From positions 442,001 through 506,000 of the forward strand of contig NZ_JBFEFI010000003.1 of NCBI RefSeq assembly GCF_040717535.1: 64,000 nucleotides of DNA, in the 5' to 3' direction. Of this stretch, positions 18,889 to 28,717 are shown piece after piece; position 1 is the stretch's first letter, and each line of letters begins with the position of its first letter. The DNA comes from Thalassoglobus sp. JC818. Lineage in GTDB: Bacteria; Planctomycetota; Planctomycetia; Planctomycetales; Planctomycetaceae. Made by a program: the position numbers and the translations under genes. The notes under the pieces are model-generated. The model did no database searches and had not been told where the DNA came from. It worked only from the letters and a program-made list of their open reading frames with translations.

Positions 18889-18928
18889 AAAACCCTGTTG
18901 GGGAGAATCTCCTTCCCAGCAGGGTTTT
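18889..18928. terminator. Bidirectional terminator between convergent genes
   Basis: A 14-bp stem with one G-T pair (18889-18902 with 18915-18928) encloses a 12-base loop and starts and ends with A4/T4. It sits between the beta-helix gene (plus, ends 18763) and the TPR-CHAT gene (minus, ends 18974), so it can stop transcription from both sides. Confidence 0.85.
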
Positions 18929-18973
18929 CGCGTTTGTCGTTGAGGCATTGACGGATCACACAGCTCGCAAAGC

Positions 18974-21900
18974 TCAGTCTCCTGAACCGAACAGAATGAA
19001 ACTTGCCCAGAAGAACGGGTGAGCGCCTCCGTGCTCCTCGCGTCTTTCTTCGATTCGTTGACGCTGCGCGCGACACAGCGCAGTCCGGCGATTTGGAGAC
19101 TCCAGAAGATGCTGATAGAAAGCGCGCATCAACTCGCGAGTTTCAATATCCGGGACTTTGAATAGAGAAGTCAAAATTGAGTGGGCTCCGGCATTCAAGA
19201 ACGCACGACGAATCCCGTGCACTCCCTGTCCGGACGAAATGTCACCCAGCCCACTCTCGCACGCACTCAGTACGACGAGTTCAGTGTTGCGGAAATCCAT
19301 TCTCGCGATTTCCTGAGCCGTCACCCAACCATCTTCCAGCCGATCTTCTTCACCCGGCTGGGAAGTTCGATTTGCCCCTGCGAGAACAATTCCCGAGCGA
19401 AGCAGCGGATTCTCCGTGGTCCGGAGTCGGAACAGATTCGAATTGATCGCAGCTGATCGTTGGAATCCACCTCCGAATTCTTCCTTGTCCGCTAATGGAA
19501 CGTAGAAGCCATGCGTAGCCAGATGCAGAATTCGGGCTGCGTAGGTTGACTTCAGCAATTCTTCGACTGCGTCGTTCCCAAGATAAGTTTTGACCGGACC
19601 GAAATCGGTTTCATTCAAAAGGACTTCAACATCGGTGGCTTCCTCCTCAGCCCCAGGAAGTCGCTGCCAACGCAGAGAGCGTAGATCGATTTCGTCGCCG
19701 CCCCGCATGGCGAGTAACATTCGCGACTGATCTTCATTGTTGACGCGGGCGATCGACTCCTCGCGCTCAACAAGGTCTGCGTCAAAGTTTGGATTAGAAA
19801 TGACTACCGTTCCCCTTCCCGGAGCCCCGGTTGACCTCATCAAATCCCGGGCTGAAGAGACATAGCTGATCTCTTTGCTTTCAACGAGATAGCGAGCGTC
19901 AGCATCGACAAGTGCCGCGAACGGAACCGTCGAAATCGCAGCGTCCGGGCCAAGAATGAGCGTCTCGGCAGCGTCGATCTGTTCTTGAAACGGTCCCAGA
20001 ATGCGTTCGTAGAGTTCGAAGGCAACTTCGCGGTATTCCTCTTCCAACTCATCTTCATAAGAAAAACGAATCATTTCCGGCACTTCCTGAGTGATGCGTC
20101 GCAAGCCTTCAATCATGGCTTCGATTTCAGTGGCATCGCCCAGGTCTGCGAAGTCAATTTGCAGCTCGTCGGACTGCTTCCGAACGAAGAACGCGACATA
20201 GCGATGACTCGCGTCGGTCGAGTCGTGGGGACGAAACTGATCGACTTTCAAAAACTCGAGATACGCCGACTTTTCATCGAGATGCTTTCCAAGTTCCGAA
20301 AGGACAGCCGATGGCGATGATGAACTGATTTGCTCACCGCGGAGGCGTTCGCTCAAATCGCTTTGAGCTTCGGCGATCGCTTTCAAGCGATTCTCTCTTT
20401 CGAGCGAGAGTTCCTCTTCCGAGAGGGTCGAGTTTTGTTTGAGTGCGAGGTCAACAAGTTCCTGATTCAGCAATCGAATCTGTTCAATCAACGCAAGCGT
20501 TCGCGTATCGAAAGATCGTGAGTGCTGGAGCGACTTCGTCCGACAACTTAGATCGAGCGCCAGTCCCTTCCGCTGAACAGTCCATTGAAAAGCGTCTCGA
20601 ATCACTTCTGAGGTCGACTCGTCGCTAACCAGTGAGACCAGCAGATCAAGTGGTCGCTCTTCCTGATTCAGGAGATTGAGCAATCCTGAGTCGCTGAGAA
20701 GTCCGCCGATTTTGGAGAGTTCCTGCTGTTCAATCTGCAAACACTGCTGAGCATTCAAGCGGGCACCGTCGGTGTTGCCGAGTAATTTCTCCACCACGGC
20801 AATTTGAAATCGAGTCTCCGCGACGGTCTTCGACTGAGAGCCGAACAGGCGTTCCTGAAGCTTCAGCGCCGCTGTCAAATTTTCGCGTGCTTCAGAGATG
20901 TTCCCCAATTTTCGTTGGACGGTACCCAACGTTGAGTAGAGAATCTGCTGTAGGACGGACGTCGATTCATCGACAACCAGTCCCTCTTTCGCTCGCTGCA
21001 GAACTTGCTCAGCTTCGTCGAGTTGATTCCAACTTGAAAGGGCTGTGCCGAGGTGAATGAGCAATTGTTGAAACTCGGCCGTTTGATCAAGTCCGGCAGC
21101 TTCGTATTCAGAAATTGCAGAATTGAAACGCTCCTGGGCTTCCTCCGAGCGAGCTGAATTCGATGCTGTTGAGACTGCGAGAACGACTTTATTTCTGAGC
21201 AAATTTCGATCATGCGGAGGAAGGATTCGGCTCATCACTTCATGTGAGCGAAGGATCTGAGAATGTCCGAGATCGGGTTGACCGATGCCGTAATAGATCT
21301 CTCCAGTGAGTTGAAGAGCGTTTGCATACTCCAGGTTCTCATCGCCCCAGAGACGTCGGAACCCTTCGCTCGAGGCCCGTGCAAGCGGGAGCGCGGACCC
21401 AAAATCTTCGATCGCTGAGTAAAGCTTCGCGAGTTCGAATCGTGCAGAAAAAGTCAGAAAGCTTCCGTCGCCCATTTCTTCTTCAGCGATTTTCACGGCC
21501 TGTTCCGCGAGCACACGCGACTCTCGATAACTTCCCAGAACACGCAAAAGTCGTGCTCGTTGAATCAGGAGTGGAATCATTTCTGTGTGCTGAAACCCAA
21601 ACTGCTTCGCAGCACAGGCGACAGCAAGTGAGCTCATTTCGAGGCTTTTGTCGAAGACTTCCTGCGTTTCGAAGTAGTCCGCCATTTCGCTGGCATATGC
21701 CAACAGAGGTAAACTCATCGGACCCAGAATTGTGTTGATGTCTTGAATGAGTTGCGGAGATCGCTCGACCAGCTGAGAGTCAATGTGCCCCGCGTCCTCA
21801 TCTTCAAGTGCTTCAGTATCTGCGATCAACTGGTTGTAGGTCTGCAGGGACTTTTCATCCAAAGCAGCGATGCGTCGCGCCAACCCAAGTTCTACTTGAA

Positions 21901-24439
21901 GTTGCTCAATGATGTTTGGCCAGTCGCCGTAAAGCACAGCTTCAGAATCCGCTGCAAACTCACGGACCGCAACCACACGGTCCCACGCGCCGATTGATTC
22001 GTAATATTCGCGAAGTCGCAACAGATTTGTGTCGAAATAGCCCCACTCAATGCGATCGATCTTGTCGAGATCATCAATCTCCTGGAACAACTCGAATGCC
22101 TGATCCAGAAACTTCAGTGCTGCTTCGGAATCATCTAAGAGGATGGCGACCTGGCCTTTGACGAGCAAAAGCTTGGAAGAGATAAGAACGTCAGAACTGA
22201 AGTGTTCGCCAACAATTTGCGAAACGTGATTCAGAACTCGTTGTGCCTCTTCATCTCGATCTTGCTTCGCGTAGACAACAGTCAGAATGTAGTTCGCGCT
22301 CCGAATCGTTTCGTCGGTGGTGTCCTTTGGGTACCGGGCAATCAATTTGTTGAGGACAGTTTCAGCTTTGGGATATTCTCCCGTCACTTCGTAGCTGTTG
22401 GCGGCGTTATACAAACACCATTCGTAGGTGCTGGTGTAGTCATTCAGTGACTTCCCGTAGCGATTCGCCAGTGGATTCCAGAAGCCGTTCTCGAACAAGT
22501 CAATCGCTTCGCTGTAGTATGCGACCGCATCTCGGCTCCGACCCTGATCCGCAGAAACGTTCCCGAGATAATTCAAGACGATCGCGAGGTCATAGTTGAT
22601 GTTGTCGTTCGAATTGTTTCGAAGAAGGTCGGCCGCCTCCGCCAGTCGATGTCGGGCTTCGTAAGGATCGTCGAGGTTGTAGAAGTAAGCTCCCAGCGAT
22701 GCGACGGCGACGCAATGCGCGTAGCTGCCTCGCCCCGGTCGCAATTCCCAAAGGTGAATTGCCTGTTCAAGAGTGGAGATCGCGTCCTCTGATAGTTGTT
22801 CCGCCTGAACGCATCCCATTTTTGTGAGCGTGTCCACGTACTGATCCGATTGCTCGCCCAAAGACGATTTGAACCCGTCAGCAGCTTGCTGCATCAGATC
22901 CATCATCATGGGGTCTGCAGAGTCCATTCTCGCTGCGAATTCAGAGCAGACCGAAGCGTATTCCCAGTGGTCTTTCCCGACGAGTTTGCCAAAGTCACCC
23001 AGAAAGAACGTGATCTGATGGCGAAGCTGTTCGTGATCCTGAGTTGCGAGAATCTGTGGGTCCAGCAGGCGAAGTAAAAGATCGAACCGAGCCCGCAGCG
23101 TCTCAAGGCCGTCTTGACCGAAAAGACTTGAAGCCAGATCGAGTCGTTTTCTCGCGAGTGCCAAAGCCTCAGTTGCCTTTCCTGCCTGGCTCAGCGTCTG
23201 GATTTCTCCGACGAGGTTCTGGAGCTGATGGTAATTCTCCCATTGTTCACTACTCCAGGACTTCGCATCTGCAGTCACAATCGGGTCGATCCTGAGATCA
23301 GTGGCGCGAAAATTCTCCTTTCCCCATTGATCATCCACAATTTGGCTGGCTTCCTCGATCAGTTGCTCAGAGATCAGCCAATTCTGACTCTCCCATTCCG
23401 TCCTGGCGACGGTATGAAGCCCGTACACCAGATTGTCAGCGATCGGTCGAATCCTATCCGAGGGAACCCCCTCTCGTGACCCAATCGCGTATGCCTCTCG
23501 AAGCGGCGGGAGTGACTCCTGGTTTTCTCCCTGCATCAACAGGATGGCTCCGCGTATCGCCAAGCTGCTGAGATACTCGATTGTGAAGAGCTTGTCTGCT
23601 TCTCGGAACTGCTCAATCGCCGAGTTGGCAGCCACGAGCCCTTGTTCCAGGTCGCCGGTTGTGATCGCATATTCCGCGAGCAGATTGAGAATGATTCCGT
23701 GATTCGGATGTTCTGGATGCTCGACCTGCTGCAAGTCAATTCGCAGCTTCGCCAATTGCGTTCCGACGGTCTCGGTCTGCCCCAGTCTGAGCTGAGTCGA
23801 CTGAATCGAAGTCATCGCCATAATTGACAGCGGATGACGCTCGCCGAAACTCTCCTGAGTGATTTTCGCAATGTTCTCAGCAGCCTCAAGAGCATTAGCC
23901 GGATCTTCCGCACTCACAGCCTGCTGCAACTGTCGCTGCCAGGCAAAGTACTCCTGCCGCCGATTCAACGGCATTTCCAACATCGCTTTCAGAAAAGCTT
24001 CTTGCTGCTGGGCGGCTGAGATCCGCCAGTGATTTTCAGGGTACGTCGATTTCAAAACCCGAACGACATTTGTCGAATAACGCTCTGCATCTTCATCGCG
24101 ACCAAGTTCGAGTGCGTACGTGCAGAGAGCAGTGCTGCGTGTTGCCAGACGGAGATCGTCAGGCGGGAAGAGTTGTTGTTCGATCTCAAGAATGCGTTCG
24201 CCAGATGCGAGTGCTTCTGCGACTTCTCCGTTTTCCCAGAGGGCAGTGATCGATTGATTTCTCGAGATCCGTTCGTGTTCGAGAGTGGTTCGGGCTGCCT
24301 TCGATTCAGACGATTCCTCGTTCTGTGCGAATGCTTCTGGAAGGAAACTGACATTGAAGAAGAGTCCGATCAAAACAGCGAACCACCATGAACAGCCTCG
24401 CGAATTCAGGCAATCAGAAGTCATCTCAGTGCACACCAT
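18974..24439 (-). CDS. Exported giant TPR-CHAT protein (caspase-like protease domain)
   Basis: An 1821-aa protein. An N-terminal hydrophobic segment (WWFAVLIGLFFNVSFL, about residues 18-34, then AFAQ) is a signal peptide or anchor. Some 1300 residues of tetratricopeptide-like helices follow. The C-terminal 400 residues are a CHAT domain (caspase HetF associated with TPRs): catalytic His in LHLATHGFY (His1643) and catalytic Cys in VVLSACESGLG (Cys1727), followed by HGIRRAFLNAGAHSIL and the closing PFFWASFILFG. Both catalytic residues are present, so a cysteine protease activity is likely. Start: TTG 24445 and ATGs at 24439 and 24424 are all possible; none has a strong Shine-Dalgarno site. No obvious partner gene lies next to it. 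Confidence 0.93.
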   Translation of the reverse strand: MVCTEMTSDCLNSRGCSWWFAVLIGLFFNVSFLPEAFAQNEESSESKAARTTLEHERISRNQSITALWENGEVAEALASGERILEIEQQLFPPDDLRLATRSTALCTYALELGRDEDAERYSTNVVRVLKSTYPENHWRISAAQQQEAFLKAMLEMPLNRRQEYFAWQRQLQQAVSAEDPANALEAAENIAKITQESFGERHPLSIMAMTSIQSTQLRLGQTETVGTQLAKLRIDLQQVEHPEHPNHGIILNLLAEYAITTGDLEQGLVAANSAIEQFREADKLFTIEYLSSLAIRGAILLMQGENQESLPPLREAYAIGSREGVPSDRIRPIADNLVYGLHTVARTEWESQNWLISEQLIEEASQIVDDQWGKENFRATDLRIDPIVTADAKSWSSEQWENYHQLQNLVGEIQTLSQAGKATEALALARKRLDLASSLFGQDGLETLRARFDLLLRLLDPQILATQDHEQLRHQITFFLGDFGKLVGKDHWEYASVCSEFAARMDSADPMMMDLMQQAADGFKSSLGEQSDQYVDTLTKMGCVQAEQLSEDAISTLEQAIHLWELRPGRGSYAHCVAVASLGAYFYNLDDPYEARHRLAEAADLLRNNSNDNINYDLAIVLNYLGNVSADQGRSRDAVAYYSEAIDLFENGFWNPLANRYGKSLNDYTSTYEWCLYNAANSYEVTGEYPKAETVLNKLIARYPKDTTDETIRSANYILTVVYAKQDRDEEAQRVLNHVSQIVGEHFSSDVLISSKLLLVKGQVAILLDDSEAALKFLDQAFELFQEIDDLDKIDRIEWGYFDTNLLRLREYYESIGAWDRVVAVREFAADSEAVLYGDWPNIIEQLQVELGLARRIAALDEKSLQTYNQLIADTEALEDEDAGHIDSQLVERSPQLIQDINTILGPMSLPLLAYASEMADYFETQEVFDKSLEMSSLAVACAAKQFGFQHTEMIPLLIQRARLLRVLGSYRESRVLAEQAVKIAEEEMGDGSFLTFSARFELAKLYSAIEDFGSALPLARASSEGFRRLWGDENLEYANALQLTGEIYYGIGQPDLGHSQILRSHEVMSRILPPHDRNLLRNKVVLAVSTASNSARSEEAQERFNSAISEYEAAGLDQTAEFQQLLIHLGTALSSWNQLDEAEQVLQRAKEGLVVDESTSVLQQILYSTLGTVQRKLGNISEARENLTAALKLQERLFGSQSKTVAETRFQIAVVEKLLGNTDGARLNAQQCLQIEQQELSKIGGLLSDSGLLNLLNQEERPLDLLVSLVSDESTSEVIRDAFQWTVQRKGLALDLSCRTKSLQHSRSFDTRTLALIEQIRLLNQELVDLALKQNSTLSEEELSLERENRLKAIAEAQSDLSERLRGEQISSSSPSAVLSELGKHLDEKSAYLEFLKVDQFRPHDSTDASHRYVAFFVRKQSDELQIDFADLGDATEIEAMIEGLRRITQEVPEMIRFSYEDELEEEYREVAFELYERILGPFQEQIDAAETLILGPDAAISTVPFAALVDADARYLVESKEISYVSSARDLMRSTGAPGRGTVVISNPNFDADLVEREESIARVNNEDQSRMLLAMRGGDEIDLRSLRWQRLPGAEEEATDVEVLLNETDFGPVKTYLGNDAVEELLKSTYAARILHLATHGFYVPLADKEEFGGGFQRSAAINSNLFRLRTTENPLLRSGIVLAGANRTSQPGEEDRLEDGWVTAQEIARMDFRNTELVVLSACESGLGDISSGQGVHGIRRAFLNAGAHSILTSLFKVPDIETRELMRAFYQHLLESPNRRTALCRAQRQRIEERREEHGGAHPFFWASFILFGSGD

Positions 24440-24714
24440 GTTCAAGGGGAGGCGGCTGAAAAGCGGAAGTGTTTAGCATCAGCGTTCTTTTTGAGCAGGA
24501 AGTATTCTACGGCAGTTGGAAACGAGATCAAAACGCGAGACCAGCCGGAGTTCGAGTAAAGTGACGGAATTCGAGGCGGAAAACTTTCGGGTATGACTGT
24601 TCACAGACCTCGATTAACATGCCGTTCCACTCGAAACCGCCAAGAGTGCAATCCCTCAATTGGAATGAATTCCGAGCGGGTTCAGCCTGGATGAGAAGAC
24701 TTAGGAGTCAGTCA

Positions 24715-25410
24715 GTGATCGTTTCACACAAGCATCGATACATCTTCATCAAGACCAACAAGACCGCAGGCACATCGGTCGAGATCGCTTTGTCAAAGTT
24801 CTGTGGACCGGATGACATCATCACACCCATTTCTCCGGTCGACGAACAGAAGCGGACGGCGCTCGGCTATCGCGGGCCGCAAAATTATCAAGCACCCATC
24901 TCTCAATACGGAGTGAAGGATGCCTTGAAATTGATGACCAAAGGTAAGCAGAAGGCGAAGTTCTACAATCACATGTCGGCCCGTGAAGTGATCGATTTCG
25001 TCGGGCAAGACGTCTGGGATGACTACTTCACATTCTGTTTCGAACGAAACCCTTGGGATCGGATCGTTTCTCTCTATTACTGGCGCAACAAGACCGAGCC
25101 ACGTCCGACGATCTCGGAGTTCATTGAATCTCCTGATCCGCAAATGCTCAAAAATCGAGGCATCAATCTCTACACCATCGACGGCAAAGTGGTGGTCGAT
25201 CGTGTCTGCAAGTTTGAAAATCTGGCCGACGAAATGGAAGAAATTCGCAAGCAGGTTGGCATCCCGGAGCCTCTCGAACTTCCCAATGCCAAATCAGGTC
25301 ACCGCAAAGATAAGCGAAGCTATCGCGAAATCCTGAGTGAGGACGATCGGAATCGAGTCGCCGATTTGTTCAGCGACGAAATCGAGCGAGTCGGCTACAC
25401 TTGGGAATGA
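24715..25410 (+). CDS. Sulfotransferase family protein
   Basis: A 231-aa soluble sulfotransferase of the bacterial type that moves sulfate from PAPS to an unknown acceptor. The 5'-phosphosulfate loop is KTNKTAGTSVE (about residues 13-23). The 3'-phosphate-binding region is FCFERNPWDRIVSLYYW (about 105-121), with Arg and Ser in the expected places. The family normally begins M-I-x-S-H-K-H, which fits a GTG at 24715 with AGGAG seven bases upstream; the longer frame from ATG 24619 adds 32 residues without family similarity. It stands alone, followed by the structured non-coding stretch. Confidence 0.87.
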   Translation: MIVSHKHRYIFIKTNKTAGTSVEIALSKFCGPDDIITPISPVDEQKRTALGYRGPQNYQAPISQYGVKDALKLMTKGKQKAKFYNHMSAREVIDFVGQDVWDDYFTFCFERNPWDRIVSLYYWRNKTEPRPTISEFIESPDPQMLKNRGINLYTIDGKVVVDRVCKFENLADEMEEIRKQVGIPEPLELPNAKSGHRKDKRSYREILSEDDRNRVADLFSDEIERVGYTWE

Positions 25411-26045
25411 GTCCTTCGTATCAGCGAAGGTGGATTCATCTGGGCGATTCCAACAGCTGTAAAGCGAAAGCTGCAGGGAAGAAAAGAGAGTCACCCGCCA
25501 TTCATGGGAGCACGCTCGCCAGTGGGGATCGGCAAACGTCGGGAAATAAAACGAGCCTCGACCCCGGCGGGCTGACCGGGGGAGGCTCTAATCCAGTGAG
25601 GCGGGCCAGCACTCACTGGCGTACCCTAATGGTCTGCGACAGACCTCGATAAGTCAATAAACAAAAGCATTTTCAGTGAAAAATCTAGGAGTCGAGAAGA
25701 GAATTTTTCCGAGCGTATTGATTCAAGTCATGGCACCCATTGTGTCGTTGGTGTTAGCGCGTACAGTAGGTGCGGCTACCGAGAGGGCCAATCTGAAGAA
25801 TTCCATTCAAAACGGTCAAAACCACAGCGATTGACGGCAAAATGTGCCTTCGAGAAATTTCGAAGTCAGAGTCTGATTCGGGCTCTTGGGTGTTCCAATA
25901 TTTTCAGAATTTCAACGACGATTCGAGACCGCAGTGAGCAACTTGAACGAAGAACTCGTTTTCGCTGTCGTAAACGCCAGTTTCGTCAAATGAAACATCG
26001 CTCATCCCAAAGCGAACATGAGTTCGTTGAACAGGCTTTGTGAAC
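25411..26045. other. Non-coding stretch after the sulfotransferase gene
   Basis: About 635 bases without a credible gene. The first part (25553-25645) holds three successive stem-loops listed separately. The rest (25650-26045) shows no repeat, motif or usable frame. Confidence 0.5.
25553..25645 (+). ncRNA. Candidate structured RNA: three consecutive stem-loops
   Basis: Three perfect or near-perfect stems in a row. First, 25553-25588: GAGCCTC/GAGGCTC, a two-base bulge, then CCCCGG/CCGGGG with an 8-base loop. Second, 25593-25619: CCAGTGAG/CTCACTGG with an 11-base loop. Third, 25631-25645: GGTCTG/CAGACC with a CGA triloop. The strand is given as plus only because the preceding gene is plus; it is not certain. 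Sequence features of RNase P RNA, tmRNA, SRP RNA and common riboswitches are not seen. It could also be an extended 3' end of the sulfotransferase mRNA or a REP-like repeat. Confidence 0.35.
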
Positions 26046-26086
26046 AAAAACAGCCCGACAGATCGAAATGGTCTGTCGGGCTGTTT
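26046..26086 (-). terminator. Intrinsic terminator of the SDR gene
   Basis: A 17-bp stem with a single G-T pair (26048-26064 with 26070-26086) and a 5-base loop is followed on the minus strand by a T-run (26046-26050). It lies 31 bases after the stop of the gene at 26117. Confidence 0.93.
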
Positions 26087-26116
26087 CATTGAATTCTGAG
26101 ATCTAAGCGAGCAGCT

Positions 26117-27268
26117 TTAGGCGGGAACCAAAGCGACTTCGTTTTCGTTGACCTTTGGATCTCGCCAGTTGAAGCTGCGAGCGATCGCATCTTTGGCCAT
26201 TAGCGTCAACATGTCGCGGTCCACATGTGGGCAAAGGTTTTGCGGAACAGCTGCCTGAGTGTTGGTCGAATCGAATTCTGGATCGTCTTTCCAATACGAT
26301 TCGTAAACTTCCATGTGCTTGAAGAAGACCTTCTCCATTTCCGTTGGTTCAGAAGTGCGGTTCTCGTCTGTTTCGAGTCCCAGCCCGTAGAGGCCGATGA
26401 CTTCTTCGATGACGTCCCGAATCAGGCGTGATGGAACTGGGAGCCGCGGTGTCAGATGGTAGGTTTTGCCATGCAACGCTTTGTCGGTGACGATGGATGT
26501 CATCACTTCGGAAACCCAGTCCACGGGGACCAGATTCTTGCGTTCAGTACCGGAGGATTTGACGTTGATGTTGCTGGCGTCCACTTTTCCGGAGAAGTGG
26601 GTTTCGTGCATGCTGCGTGCAATCGTGTAAGCGAGTTGCACCATCGCGTAGAAGTTGTGGTAGGTAAATGTCAGACCTGTCTGTGAGTCGCCGACGATGA
26701 TCGCGGGACGGAAGACGGTGAGGTCGTCGATGAAGTTGGCTTCACGCACCATCTTTTCGGCCATGACTTTGCTCTCCTCATAAGGATTCGCAAATTCTTG
26801 CCCGACATCGAGATCAGATTCCATGATTCGCCCGTCTCGAAGCCCAGCGACGTACGCGGTTGAGACGTGGAAGAACTCTCTGATCCCTGCTTGCTGGCAG
26901 AAGTCCAGGACTGTCGCAGTGCCGTCAACGTTTGATCGCCACGGTTCGCTGTCTCGCCCGGTGCTGACGAACGAGAGGCTGGCCGCATTGTGAATCATCG
27001 ATGAGCAGTTTTCACTCGCCCACTTGATCTCCGGATTCGACAGGCCAAGGTCCGGAGAGTTGATATCACCCTTGAGCACGACAGGTCGTGGCAGTTCTTC
27101 ACCGAGAATGTTGTCCCACACTCGCATCGCTGCTTCGACGCGTGCTTCAGGGCTGGTTCGGCGACTGGGACGAGCGAGAACGGCCAGCTTGACACCGTTC
27201 TTCAACAAATCTTTCATCAAATATCGACCAAGCAGACCGGTGGCGCCTGTCAACAAAACGTGGTCCAT
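26117..27268 (-). CDS. Extended SDR / NAD-binding reductase (fatty acyl-CoA reductase- or thioester reductase-like)
   Basis: A 383-aa Rossmann-fold protein of the extended short-chain dehydrogenase group, closest in style to the male-sterility/thioester-reductase branch. The nucleotide-binding motif is TGATGLLG (7-14). The catalytic set is Ser136 in VSTAYVAG and Tyr163-xxx-Lys167 in NPYEESK, with NAAS (94-97) of the central strand. VFRPAIIVGDSQTG (about 185-198) is the usual family motif. Start ATG 27268 follows AGGA; the upstream frame to 27337 adds no similarity. Substrate unknown; likely reduction of an acyl or thioester-bound group, or lipid/polyketide-related metabolism. Confidence 0.85.
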   Translation of the reverse strand: MDHVLLTGATGLLGRYLMKDLLKNGVKLAVLARPSRRTSPEARVEAAMRVWDNILGEELPRPVVLKGDINSPDLGLSNPEIKWASENCSSMIHNAASLSFVSTGRDSEPWRSNVDGTATVLDFCQQAGIREFFHVSTAYVAGLRDGRIMESDLDVGQEFANPYEESKVMAEKMVREANFIDDLTVFRPAIIVGDSQTGLTFTYHNFYAMVQLAYTIARSMHETHFSGKVDASNINVKSSGTERKNLVPVDWVSEVMTSIVTDKALHGKTYHLTPRLPVPSRLIRDVIEEVIGLYGLGLETDENRTSEPTEMEKVFFKHMEVYESYWKDDPEFDSTNTQAAVPQNLCPHVDRDMLTLMAKDAIARSFNWRDPKVNENEVALVPA

Positions 27269-28508
27269 ACTCAAGACTTCCTGTAAAGAGGAGTGGGAGT
27301 CGATGCAGCTGCTTCGCTGACTTTTTGCAAAAATCACATTCAGAGATTCTGCGAGAGACTACTCAGGCCCTCAGCAAGACTCAACTGAATTCATGATTCG
27401 GGAAGCCGAAACGTGAAGATTTGCGTGCGGGGCGTCTCGTCGTAACTACTTGGGTATTCTAAACGATCGTGTCGACCTGAGGGGCGTGAGCTGATGATTT
27501 TGTGTCATTCAGCACCGAATCGGTCAATTTTCCTCAAGTTTGGGGCAGGCTCTTTCAAAGTCTGGGAAATTGACGTGTTCGTAGTGTTCTGGATTCTTAA
27601 CGTCTTTGATAGTAATTATTTGCGTTACGCTTCCTGTCTTGTTGCTGGCTCACGCATCGGGAGTTGAAGGCATCAGTCGATCAGTTTGGCTGAAAAGAAT
27701 TTCTTTGAAAGAATTCATGAAGGTCGGGAAGTTTGTTCCGACAGTAGCAGACAATTTGGCTTGTGCCTGCTTTGTGATCGTTGTGAATGTTTGTTCAGTG
27801 TGTCAAGACTTTACGGACGGTGCGCGATTCGGCTATTCTTTCACGCCAGATACAACTTCTTGTCAGATGAGTCTATTGCTCAATCTGAGAGAGTTTGACC
27901 CGAGCTGAAGCGGGATTGTCGGTGCTCAGTCACTGACGGCGGTTGAAGCGAAACCGGGTCGACGATTTGCGTTCGTCATGAGTCATGCTTTTCCTGTCAG
28001 CGACTCTGTGTGAGTCCCTCGCAGTTCGAAGATCGCATCATTCGGCGAACGTCCGAAGAAATACACGATTTACCTACGAATCAAGAACACATTGATCAGC
28101 GATGTGCCCTCTGAGTCGCATTTGAAAAGTCGTTTTGTCGACAAGCTTCAAATTGCGTCGAAGTGATGGCGCTCGTTGTGAAAATCGAATTGTTGACGAC
28201 AGCGTTTGCACACAGTTTCTACTACTTAAATTTCACCAAGGTTTGCACAGAGTGTATTCCAGCTCTTGTTTCCGAGACGTCATGCAGGTTCACCGGACAG
28301 TCCGGACAGGTGTCAGCCAACAGAGTTCGCTGATTTCTTTAGCGAATGTCAGACGGATCACGTTTCAAGATTTGACGATCAAATCCGGTTCGATGTTGAG
28401 GCAAGAGTTCAAGGCGTCAAGTATGTTGCAGGGCGGTTTTTCAGTCCCCGCGTGTGAAGAATTCGCGGATTCGAGAGAAATTCAGGCGAGAAAGCCGCAG
28501 GAGTCAGT
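27269..28508. other. Long non-coding stretch upstream of the RNase E/G gene
   Basis: About 1.24 kb lies between the SDR gene start and the first stem-loop of the rng leader. Frames such as 27606-27908 and 28135-28623 begin with TTG, lack Shine-Dalgarno sites and have no family-like sequence. No tRNA, repeat or insertion sequence was seen. It may hold promoters for both divergent genes, a small RNA or a decayed gene. Confidence 0.5.
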
Positions 28509-28649
28509 TCTGGTTCGGGGTCGAACCAGACACGAAAAGGATCACCGCTTCAGAAAGGTGAGTTCAAATGGATTTGAGGCCAATCGAGTCAGTCGGGACG
28601 ATTGCCAATTCGTTGGCAATTAGCCAGGCGAGACTCCAATTGAGTCTCG
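28509..28649 (+). promoter_or_regulatory. Three-hairpin 5' leader of the RNase E/G gene
   Basis: Three stems lie in series before the start at 28718: 28509-28530 (9 bp, GGGT loop), 28601-28620 (8 bp, TTCG loop) and 28629-28649 (8 bp, 5-base loop). E. coli rne mRNA has a structured leader through which RNase E controls its own level; a similar feedback here is an inference from the layout, not from sequence similarity. Confidence 0.5.
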
Positions 28650-28717
28650 AGTGATTCCACAACACATCGACATCAATGGGATGCACCCTGTTCGTCGCCG
28701 CAGACGAAGAGGGTTTC

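Noticed and set aside
18974-24439. A Cas7-11/gRAMP-linked defence role for the TPR-CHAT protein
   Set aside because: No Cas gene, CRISPR repeat or other defence gene is in the window, and the protein has an export signal.
27606-27908. 100-aa frame with a hydrophobic N-terminus, first taken as a small exported protein
   Set aside because: Starts with TTG, has no Shine-Dalgarno site, is Cys-rich and irregular, and no family is recognisable.
28288-28312. Short palindromic stretch around CCGGACAGTCCGG
   Set aside because: A five-base stem with a three-base loop is too common to call a regulatory site without conservation.
28135-28623. 162-aa frame before rng
   Set aside because: TTG start, overlaps two of the leader hairpins and has no family-like sequence.
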